The notes under the pieces were generated by a model. It did no database searches and was not told where the DNA came from. It saw only the letters and a program-made list of their open reading frames with translations. Of a stretch of DNA of 16,084 nt, positions 4,722-11,543 are shown piece after piece. Origin of the DNA: Phycisphaerales bacterium UBA2218. Lineage in GTDB: Bacteria > Planctomycetota > Phycisphaerae > Sedimentisphaerales > Anaerobacaceae. A program made the translations under genes and the position numbers. Positions within the stretch are counted from its first letter, which is position 1; every line of letters starts with the position of its first letter. The stretch spans positions 1-16,084 of the forward strand of contig DCUI01000169.1 of assembly GCA_002327785.1 (NCBI GenBank). The letters run 5' to 3'.

Positions 4722-6842
4722 CTATTCACTCCTTATCGTCATTTCCTGCGGTGTAACTGAAATCGTGGCGAGGGATTGCACGTCGGTTCCCAGGACGATC
4801 TCATCATAGGCAACGACCGGCAGCATCGGCAGGCTGCGCGCCAGCATTTGCGCCAGCGGGGCGCGAAGCCGGGCGTCGCACAGGAGAATCGCCTTATCCA
4901 CGCCCTGGTCCATAACGGATTTCCAGGCATCGGCTGCCTTGCGATTCAAGTCGATCGCCGTCTCGGCCGGGATGCCCAGAATCAGCTCGCCGCCTTCCTG
5001 ACGAAGCGAAGAGGTCAACTGATGTTCAAACGCCGGGTCGAACGCGATGACGGTGATTTTGCCCTTGGCGTCCCGGTACAACTCTGTGATCGTCCGGCTG
5101 AGCGACTTGCGGACGATTTCAGTGAGCGTCGTCACGTTTTTGGTCTTCGAGGCGTTCTCGGCCAGGGCCTCAAGAATGGCCGTCAACTCGCGGATCGGGA
5201 TGCCGCTGCGGAGCAGGTTCCGGAGCACCCGCTGCAACACGCCGGCCGAGATCTCGCCCTCGGTGCCGACAACCTCTCCGACCAGAGACGGCTGGTTCTT
5301 GCGCAGCCTGTCGATCAGGAGCTGCACGTCCTCGCGGGTGAGCATTTCATCGGCATGCCTCTTGAGTGTCTCGGACAGATGGGTGATGAACACGGATTCC
5401 GGATCGATCACGGTGTACCCGCTCAGTTCTGCGGTTTCTTTTTTGGTGGCCGGGATCCACAAGGCGGGCAGACCATACACCGGCTCGGTGGTCTTGATTC
5501 CGTCGATCTTCTGCTGTACGACGCCGGAATCCATGGCCAGGAACATGTCGGGCTCCAGAAAACCCTTGGCGACCGGGATCTCGGAGAGACGGATTTCATA
5601 AGCGTTCGGTTCAAGATTCAGGTCGTCCCGCAGGCGGACCAGGGGAATGACGAGGCCCATTTGCTGGGCGAATTGCCGCCGCAGGGCCCCGATACGATCG
5701 AAAATCGTATTGCTCCTTCGCGGATCGACCATGGTGATTAGGCGTACGCCGACGTGGACGGAGACCCGATCGACGTCAAGCAGGTCCTCGACGGGCTCCT
5801 TTTCCGATTTCTTCTTGGGAGCGGAGGTGGATTTGGCGGGTATCTTTTCAGACTTCTTCGCCATCCTTCCGACCATGGCGGTGCCCGTGGCCAGGAGCAG
5901 GAACTGAATCTTGGGCATTCCCGGAACCAGGGCCATGGCCCCGATGATGAAAGCGGCGGTCGTCAGGGGCTGACCCGTCCTGAGGAATTGCCTGGAGAGA
6001 TCCTGCCCGACGTTGTGGTTGGATGAAATCTTGGTGACGAGAAAACCGGAGCTGATGGAGATGATCACCGAGGGGATCTGGCTGATCAAACCATCGCCGA
6101 TGGAGAGGATCGAGTAGGTTTGGACGGCGCCCGTGATGCTCATGCCGCGGGAATAGCCCATGGCGATGCCGCCGAGGATATTGATCGCCGTGATGATCAG
6201 GCCGGCCTTCGCATCGCCGCGGATGAACTTGCTGGCGCCGTCCATCGCCCCGTAGAACTCGCTTTCCTTGACGATCTTGCCTCGCCGCTCGTTGGCCTGG
6301 GTCTCGGTGATGATTCCGGCGTTCAGGTCGGCGTCGATAGCCATCTGCTTGCCGGGCATGGCGTCGAGGGTGAAGCGGGCGGACACTTCGCTGATACGCT
6401 CGGCGCCCTTGGTGATCACGATGAACTGGATGATGACGAGAATCAGGAAGATCACCAGGCCGACCACGAGGCTGCCGCCGGCGACAAATCCGCCGAAGGT
6501 CTGGATGATCTTGCCGGCATCGCCCTGCAGGAGGATCAGCCGCGTCGAAGCTACGTTCAAGGACAGGCGAAACAGCGTCGTGAACAGCAGCAGAGAGGGG
6601 AATGTGGACAGCTCCAGGGCCTCTTTGGAGGACAAGGTTACGATCAAGATCGCCAGCGCCAGTGAGATACTGCAGGCCAACAACAGGTCCAGCACCATCG
6701 TCGGCAACGGGATGATCAGAGTGGCCAGGATCGCCACGAGGCCCAACGCCAGGATGATGCTGCTGTGCGAGGCGAATGGGATATTCAGGGCATCGTCATC
6801 GCCGGCCGGAAAACTCGCTGCTATGGATTGGTCTGAGGCCAT
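4722..6842 (-). CDS. flhA: Flagellar export gate protein FlhA
   Basis: FlhA is the large subunit of the flagellar type III export gate; it uses proton motive force and docks chaperone-substrate complexes through its cytosolic ring. The 706-residue length is normal. The N-terminal half has about eight membrane segments (residues about 28-330) and carries the FHIPEP-family signatures: FPSLLLFTTLFRLSLNVAST, then KGAERISEVSARFTLDAMPG with KQMAIDADLNAGII after it. The cytosolic half (about 360-706) includes IRLSEIPVAKG, VIDPESVFITHLSE and VLRNLLRSGIPIRELTAILE. A Lys/Ser-rich linker (about 335-355) joins the halves. No ribosome binding site is visible upstream of the ATG, where a small tandem repeat sits instead. 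It follows fliN by 65 nt. Confidence 0.98.
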   Translation of the reverse strand: MASDQSIAASFPAGDDDALNIPFASHSSIILALGLVAILATLIIPLPTMVLDLLLACSISLALAILIVTLSSKEALELSTFPSLLLFTTLFRLSLNVASTRLILLQGDAGKIIQTFGGFVAGGSLVVGLVIFLILVIIQFIVITKGAERISEVSARFTLDAMPGKQMAIDADLNAGIITETQANERRGKIVKESEFYGAMDGASKFIRGDAKAGLIITAINILGGIAMGYSRGMSITGAVQTYSILSIGDGLISQIPSVIISISSGFLVTKISSNHNVGQDLSRQFLRTGQPLTTAAFIIGAMALVPGMPKIQFLLLATGTAMVGRMAKKSEKIPAKSTSAPKKKSEKEPVEDLLDVDRVSVHVGVRLITMVDPRRSNTIFDRIGALRRQFAQQMGLVIPLVRLRDDLNLEPNAYEIRLSEIPVAKGFLEPDMFLAMDSGVVQQKIDGIKTTEPVYGLPALWIPATKKETAELSGYTVIDPESVFITHLSETLKRHADEMLTREDVQLLIDRLRKNQPSLVGEVVGTEGEISAGVLQRVLRNLLRSGIPIRELTAILEALAENASKTKNVTTLTEIVRKSLSRTITELYRDAKGKITVIAFDPAFEHQLTSSLRQEGGELILGIPAETAIDLNRKAADAWKSVMDQGVDKAILLCDARLRAPLAQMLARSLPMLPVVAYDEIVLGTDVQSLATISVTPQEMTIRSE

Positions 6843-6849
6843 ACGCCGA

Positions 6850-6877
6850 TTTCTGATTTACAACTTCTGGTTTACGA
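6850..6877 (-). repeat. Two tandem 14-bp units in the flhA leader
   Basis: On the minus strand TCGTAAACCAGAAG is followed directly by TTGTAAATCAGAAA, matching at 11 of 14 positions. The stretch is far more AT-rich than its surroundings and takes up most of the gap between fliN and flhA, ending 7 nt from the flhA start codon. It may be a scattered short repeat of the genome or a translation enhancer. Confidence 0.5.
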
Positions 6878-6907
6878 TTTGTGGCTCACCATGCGTCATG
6901 CTGTTTC

Positions 6908-7315
6908 TTACCCTTGTGCGGGTTCGGCCGGTGCGGCGCCGACGATTCGCTTGATACGCACGGCGAACCGGTTGTCCACCACGACTACCTCCGCCTCGGC
7001 AAACTTGGAGTCTCTTAAGAACAGGTCCGCCGGGGCCTCGATGGGTTTTTCGAGTTGGAGGACCGAGCCGGGGCCGAGCTGCAAGAGGCGTCGCACCGGG
7101 ATTTGTGTCGCTCCAAGGATCACGGTGATTGGCACCTCCATGTCGAGAAGGATATCCAATTGGCCGGTTCCAGCGGAGGAAACGCTCTGTGGCGCCTCCG
7201 GGAAATCGACCGAGCGGACCTGCGTCGGGGACCCGTTGCCATCGGCCTGTGGGATCGTCCCATTCTGGTCCTGCTGAGGCGGGCTTTCTGCCGGGGCATT
7301 TGCGGTATCAGGCAT
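6908..7315 (-). CDS. fliN: Flagellar motor switch protein FliN
   Basis: FliN forms the C-ring of the flagellar motor with FliM and FliG, and helps bring export cargo to the gate. The C-terminal SpoA domain is complete (about residues 55-128): LDILLDMEVPITVILGATQI, PVRRLLQLGPGSVLQLEKPI, then DLFLRDSKFAEAEVVVVDN and FAVRIKRIV. The N-terminal 50 residues are Pro/Gln/Asn-rich and disordered. The frame is open 48 codons further upstream, but those lie inside fliM and look like shadow sequence. The ATG used has AAAGGA about 9-10 nt upstream and lies 7 nt after the fliM stop. Length 135 aa is normal. Confidence 0.95.
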   Translation of the reverse strand: MPDTANAPAESPPQQDQNGTIPQADGNGSPTQVRSVDFPEAPQSVSSAGTGQLDILLDMEVPITVILGATQIPVRRLLQLGPGSVLQLEKPIEAPADLFLRDSKFAEAEVVVVDNRFAVRIKRIVGAAPAEPAQG

Positions 7316-7322
7316 TGCCGTT

Positions 7323-8333
7323 CTATCCTTTCTTGGGTTCACCGGGTGTCTTTGTGGTTGGCGTGTCCTGCACGCGACCGGCCCGGGATTCCTTGATGAG
7401 CACCGCGTACTGCCCACCGGATCGGGCCGGCCGACCTCGGAAAGCCGTGCGGCCTTCAATTACCAACTCCACCATTTCATGGAGCGGCTTGTCCAGCAGC
7501 AGGATGTCCTCCGGTCCGAGGTCCAGGGCTTCCTGGAAGCCGATCGTGGCTGTGGCAAGCCTTGCCGTCACGGTCACGGGCATCTGTTGCAGGTGTTCCA
7601 TCAGGGTCTTGGAAAGCTCCTGGGGCGTGGTCCGGGGCGTCGGTGCAGGCGTCTTGCCCACGAGAGCGGCCAGCCGACTGCACGACAGCAGGAACATGAT
7701 ATCGGAGGGATCGCCCTTGTCTGCTTCCTTGATCTGAAACACGATTCGGCAGATTTCTTCCGTCAGTTCAAACTGGATGCCGGGATGACCCTTGCTGAGC
7801 CGGCCGTTGCTTTTGAGAGTTTCGCTCGGCCGCAATGATGCGAGGAACGTATCGAGCACGGCGGCTACCAGGTCGGACAAGAGCGATTCCTCAAGAGAGG
7901 ACAACGGCCGGTCCGGGTCGCCGGAGGACTCGGTATCGCCCAGCAACCTGGTGACCCAGTCCATCGTCGTCCGGGACGAGATCGCGAGAAATCCGCAGGA
8001 GAAGCGGTCCTCCGGGCCGAATGGAAGACAGTGAACGGCGCCGTCCTCGATGAGGCGAGGCAAATCGCTGGCGAAGTGCTGAGTGACTGCCGTCGGGGAG
8101 ACCTCGAACTTGCGGCTGAAGAATCGTGTGAACACGTTGCCGAGCTTGGCGGCAACCTGGCTCATAACGGCGGCCATGCGGTTGATCTGGTCCACGTTCA
8201 GCCAGTGCGGGTCGCGCCAATCGTACTCCGGCACGTCGCCGGTTGTCTGCTCTTGTACGGGGGTTGACCCCACGGCGGCCAGAAGCCGGCGTATCCTTGC
8301 CTTCTCGAGATGGTTGACCGACGCGTCCGTCAT
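7323..8333 (-). CDS. fliM: Flagellar motor switch protein FliM, divergent
   Basis: FliM links CheY-P binding to the motor switch. The 336-residue length and order fit: N-terminal CheY-binding segment, CheC-like middle domain (about residues 40-225) and C-terminal SpoA domain (about 235-315: LMEHLQQMPVTVTARLATAT, DLGPEDILLLDKPLHEMVEL, FRGRPARSGGQYAVLIKE). Two usual marks are altered. The CheY-binding EIDALL-type motif appears as KARIRRLLAAVG, with the acidic residues replaced by basic ones. The GGxG stretch of the middle domain reads LLGDTESSGD. The ATG overlaps the fliL stop by 4 nt (ATGA), so translation is probably coupled. Position between fliL and fliN makes the identity secure despite the divergence. 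Confidence 0.9.
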   Translation of the reverse strand: MTDASVNHLEKARIRRLLAAVGSTPVQEQTTGDVPEYDWRDPHWLNVDQINRMAAVMSQVAAKLGNVFTRFFSRKFEVSPTAVTQHFASDLPRLIEDGAVHCLPFGPEDRFSCGFLAISSRTTMDWVTRLLGDTESSGDPDRPLSSLEESLLSDLVAAVLDTFLASLRPSETLKSNGRLSKGHPGIQFELTEEICRIVFQIKEADKGDPSDIMFLLSCSRLAALVGKTPAPTPRTTPQELSKTLMEHLQQMPVTVTARLATATIGFQEALDLGPEDILLLDKPLHEMVELVIEGRTAFRGRPARSGGQYAVLIKESRAGRVQDTPTTKTPGEPKKG

Positions 8334-8899
8334 TGAATCGCGAACTCCTTGAACAGGACGTCCTTGATCCGCTGTTGGGCATTCGGGAACAGCCCCTGGT
8401 TGAAGATATCGCGGATATTGGCCTGCATACGCACGAGGTTCTTCTCCCCTCGCGTGTCTTCGATCGTCTGGTTGGCCAGGTAGAGAGTGAGCCAGTGTTT
8501 CATAAGGGGCTTCTTCTGATCCAGAAAGAGTTTGGCTTCGGTCTGGGCCCAGGCCTGGGTGATATTGAGGGTCAGGCTGATACGAACGTACCGCGTGACG
8601 CCCGGCTCGTTGAGGTTCGCGACGGCTGGTTCGAGTTCATAGAACCAGCCCTCATCTTTGTTTGTTGCCGGCGCAAGATCCTTCAACGGGGCTTCGGTCG
8701 ACGAGGATTGCCCTGCAGAGGCTGTCTGGGCCTGGCCTCGTGTGCCGAACAGCCGGCCGACGAGGAAACCCCCGGCGGCAAACACCACAACCATGCCGAC
8801 GACAATCAGCCATGGCAGGACTTTTGCCATCGGCCCTTTGTTCGGCGGGAGCGCCGGCTCGGCGCCCTTCCCCTTTTCAACCTTTTCTGGCTCAGCCAT
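8330..8899 (-). CDS. fliL: Flagellar basal body-associated protein FliL
   Basis: FliL is a single-pass inner-membrane protein that surrounds the stator units and supports motor torque. The 189-residue protein has a charged cytoplasmic N-terminus, one membrane helix at about residues 27-50 (VLPWLIVVGMVVVFAAGGFL) and a periplasmic domain from about residue 80 with ELEPAVANLNEPGVTRYVRI and SLTLNI, matching the FliL pattern. The C-terminus (RIKDVLFKEFAIQ) resembles the family's conserved end. The ATG has AAGGGA about 8-9 nt upstream. It starts 43 nt after the activator gene and overlaps fliM by 4 nt. Confidence 0.92.
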   Translation of the reverse strand: MAEPEKVEKGKGAEPALPPNKGPMAKVLPWLIVVGMVVVFAAGGFLVGRLFGTRGQAQTASAGQSSSTEAPLKDLAPATNKDEGWFYELEPAVANLNEPGVTRYVRISLTLNITQAWAQTEAKLFLDQKKPLMKHWLTLYLANQTIEDTRGEKNLVRMQANIRDIFNQGLFPNAQQRIKDVLFKEFAIQ

Positions 8900-8942
8900 C
8901 TGCTTGTCCCTTCGTTCTCAAAGGACTCGTTGTCGTTGCGCC

Positions 8943-10508
8943 TCAGGACACGGGTTGTAGGGGCCCGCGAGCGCGAGATGCCACGCCGGGGACCTCCATG
9001 CCGTCGTCCCGACGATAGCGGCGGATCTTCTCACGCAGCGTGCGGTCGCTGATCCCCAGGACCTTGGCCGCTCTGGTTTGGTTGCCCGAGGTCTGCCGGA
9101 GTGTTTCGAGGATAGCCCGGCGCTCGATCTCCTCGAGTCGGACGCCCCCGAGGCCGGCGGATCCCGCATATTGTCCGGCGGAAGCGTCCATCCCCGAATC
9201 AGGCTCGCAGACGCCGTTCAAACCACAATCGGCGCTGCGTTGCGTCAAGGGCTGGAGCTCGTCGAAGAGCCAGGAGACATCGGCCAGTGAAAGAATCGGG
9301 CCGGCGCCAAGGATCAGGGAGGTGAGCACGACATTGCGCAATTGCCTCACGTTTCCCGGCCAGTGGTACTTTGCGAAGATTTCCAACATCGTTGGGTCGA
9401 TGGTTTCGATCCGGCGTTGGGCCTCCCGGGCGTACAGGTTCACGAAGTGCCAGATCAGCGGAGGCAGATCGTCTCGGTGCTCCCGCAACGGGGCCGCCAC
9501 GATCCGCGCGGCGCTGAGGCGGTAGTAAAGATCCTGACGGAAACGGCCCATTTGCACCTCGTGGAGCAGATCCCGATTCGTCGTGCTGATGATTCGCACG
9601 TTCACCTTGATGTTCTCGTTGCCGCCGACTCGCTCGAATTCCTGCTGTTCGATGATGCGGAGCAGCTTGGCCTGAAACGCCAGCGAGGTCTCCGTGATCT
9701 CATCGAGCAGCAGAGTGCCGCCGTGGGCCATCTCGAATCGGCCCTTTCTCTGCGTGTACGCGCCGGTGAACGCGCCTTTCTCGTGGCCGAACAACTCGCT
9801 CTCCAGCAAGGTGTCGCTCATCGCGGCACAATTGACTCGAACAAACGGGCCAAGCGCCCGGCGACTCTTGTGGTGAATCAGCAGGGAGAGCAGCTCCTTG
9901 CCCGTTCCGCTCTCGCCGCTGACGAGTACAGGCAGCGATGTGGGGGCGATCCGCTCGGCCAGGCTGACGACCTGAAGCATCCGAGGGCTTCGGCCCACGA
10001 TTTGATAGAGACAGCGGTTGCCTTCCCGGGCGGCGGCGGCGGTCGCCACCGGACGGTTGGGCAGCAGGGTGTCAAGGATACCTTCGACGATCCGACGGTC
10101 CAGCGGCTTGAGCAGGAAATCCCGGCAGCCCGCCTGGATCGCGCGAACCGCCGTTTGTGTGCCCCGATGGAGCAGGCTGGAGTCGGCGACCGGGTCCGAG
10201 GGGCCGGCCATCATGACCACGGGCATCTCGGGAGCAGTCGTCCGAATCGCGTTGAGCAGCTCGAATGTGCTCGATGGGTCCTCCGAGCCCGTGATCCGCT
10301 CGCTGAGAAACGCCAGATCGCAAGGGGTGCGGTCGAGGGTGTCGATTGCCGTCTTCCTGGCGGGAGCCAATCTGGCGCCGATGCCCCTGCGCGCCAGAAT
10401 CTCCAGCATAAGTCGAATGGTCTGTGGCTCGTTATCCACGATCAGGACCGTCGCATTGTCGCTGTGCTGTCGCATCCTGTTTTGGTCTTGGCTCTCGGTC
10501 TTGCTCAC
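8943..10508 (-). CDS. Sigma54-dependent activator with a degenerate receiver, in flagellar operon
   Basis: This is a FleQ/FlrC/FlgR-type bacterial enhancer-binding protein of 521 residues. Residues about 20-140 form a receiver-like domain (TVLIVDNEP ... CRDFLLKPL). The phosphoacceptor Asp is replaced by Ser69 (in LAFLSERITG), and the switch Thr/Ser by Ala (VVMMAGP), while Asp25 and Lys134 remain. The AAA+ domain is intact: Walker A GESGTGKE (198-205), sigma54-contact loop GAFTGA (245-250), Walker B GGTLLLDEI and FRQDLYYRL. A Fis-type helix-turn-helix is near the end (NQTRAAKVLGISDRTLREKI). The frame opens 14 codons further upstream at another GTG, but the GTG used has GGGAG at about 8-nt spacing. 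It lies 60 nt after the TPR gene. Likely role: activating sigma54 flagellar promoters without ordinary phosphorylation. Confidence 0.9.
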   Translation of the reverse strand: MSKTESQDQNRMRQHSDNATVLIVDNEPQTIRLMLEILARRGIGARLAPARKTAIDTLDRTPCDLAFLSERITGSEDPSSTFELLNAIRTTAPEMPVVMMAGPSDPVADSSLLHRGTQTAVRAIQAGCRDFLLKPLDRRIVEGILDTLLPNRPVATAAAAREGNRCLYQIVGRSPRMLQVVSLAERIAPTSLPVLVSGESGTGKELLSLLIHHKSRRALGPFVRVNCAAMSDTLLESELFGHEKGAFTGAYTQRKGRFEMAHGGTLLLDEITETSLAFQAKLLRIIEQQEFERVGGNENIKVNVRIISTTNRDLLHEVQMGRFRQDLYYRLSAARIVAAPLREHRDDLPPLIWHFVNLYAREAQRRIETIDPTMLEIFAKYHWPGNVRQLRNVVLTSLILGAGPILSLADVSWLFDELQPLTQRSADCGLNGVCEPDSGMDASAGQYAGSAGLGGVRLEEIERRAILETLRQTSGNQTRAAKVLGISDRTLREKIRRYRRDDGMEVPGVASRARGPLQPVS

Positions 10509-10568
10509 GTTCGGTGTCTCCCACTCGCGGTCACTGGACAACCATTTCACGACGGAGGGTGTTGTTCG

Positions 10569-11543
10569 TTACAGGCGAGGCGACCTCGTCGTTTGCGGAG
10601 GCTGGTTCTTCTGATACCACGCGAGGAGTCGGCCATGGGCCTTTGCCAACTCCGTCCACGGCGACGCGGGATACTCGTTGATGAGCTTCATGTACGCTTC
10701 CTGGGCCTTGGCGGTATCGGTCTCGCGGAGACAGTTGCCGAGCTGGAAGAGGACCCAGGCACGATCCGCCTCGCACGTCGGATCGGTGCGGCTGATGTCA
10801 TCCAACGCCTTGGTGTAGAAGGGGGCGGCTTCCGCAGGCCGCCCGCTGAGGAACAGGAGTTCGGCTATTTCGAGCGGGTCCTGGGCCTGGTTGGGATTTT
10901 GCCGCAGCATTTCGAGCGTCTTCTGGGTCTTGTCGGACAGCGAGGCCCCAGTCCCGGAGGCGGCTGCGGCCGGCGCGGCACTCGCCGACCCCATCGGCCG
11001 AGCCGTGCTCATCTCCGCGGGCTGTGCCTCGGGCGTTTCACTTGCCGGCGCTGGCTCGGCCGGCGACGTGAACGTGGGTCCCGTGTCACGGTCCTCGAAT
11101 TTCACGGATCGAACCTGTCGGATGAGACGCTTGAGGGCCAGACTGGCCTCGACTTCCTGGCCCTGCTCCGGCGACATGACCCGCGTCGACCAGAGTCTTT
11201 GTGTCAGGGAGCCGCCCTGATCGGAGCCGACGTGCGGCGGCTCTGCCTGGCTGTTCGTACGGCTCAGCAGTCTGGCCAGTGGGACGGCCGAATCCGAGTG
11301 TTGAGCGCCACGAAGTCCATCCTGGACGATCTGGGCGACGGCGCAGGGGTCATTCAACCCGCCCTCGGTGTAGGCCGATACCGGGTTCTGCACGGTTCTG
11401 CGGGGCTGGGCGGGATTCGCCGCCGGCAGCGCCCTGACACAGACGAGCAGGGACAGGATCGTGCATGTTCTTGCCAACGGTGCGTTTAACACGGTTGTCC
11501 TCATCGGTTTTCTGTCCTTATCCATTCGGTTGTTTGTTGTCAT
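10569..11543 (-). CDS. TPR protein with a signal peptide, flagellar operon
   Basis: The 324-residue product has a hydrophobic stretch at about residues 24-42 (ARTCTILSLLVCVRALPAA) typical of a Sec signal. It continues with a low-complexity linker rich in Ala, Ser, Pro and Glu (about 160-200). The C-terminus has two to three TPR-like units (IAELLFLSGRPAEAAPFYTK, WVLFQLGNCLRETDTAKAQE). It is probably periplasmic. The start overlaps the upstream gene by 4 nt (ATGA), implying coupling. An in-frame ATG 39 nt downstream (11504) has AAGGA about 10 nt upstream and starts closer to the signal peptide, so it may be the real start. I recognise no named family; a scaffold role for the flagellum is inferred only from position. 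Confidence 0.75.
   Translation of the reverse strand: MTTNNRMDKDRKPMRTTVLNAPLARTCTILSLLVCVRALPAANPAQPRRTVQNPVSAYTEGGLNDPCAVAQIVQDGLRGAQHSDSAVPLARLLSRTNSQAEPPHVGSDQGGSLTQRLWSTRVMSPEQGQEVEASLALKRLIRQVRSVKFEDRDTGPTFTSPAEPAPASETPEAQPAEMSTARPMGSASAAPAAAASGTGASLSDKTQKTLEMLRQNPNQAQDPLEIAELLFLSGRPAEAAPFYTKALDDISRTDPTCEADRAWVLFQLGNCLRETDTAKAQEAYMKLINEYPASPWTELAKAHGRLLAWYQKNQPPQTTRSPRL

Noticed and set aside
6120..6665. Plus-strand open frame of 181 codons with an Asp/Gln-rich product
   Set aside because: Shadow of the flhA membrane domain; no ribosome binding site or family pattern.
9342..11489. Plus-strand open frame of 715 codons
   Set aside because: It lies opposite the sigma54 activator and TPR genes, both strongly supported on the minus strand. 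The frame is open because of high GC bias, and its product is Arg/Gly-rich with no domain.
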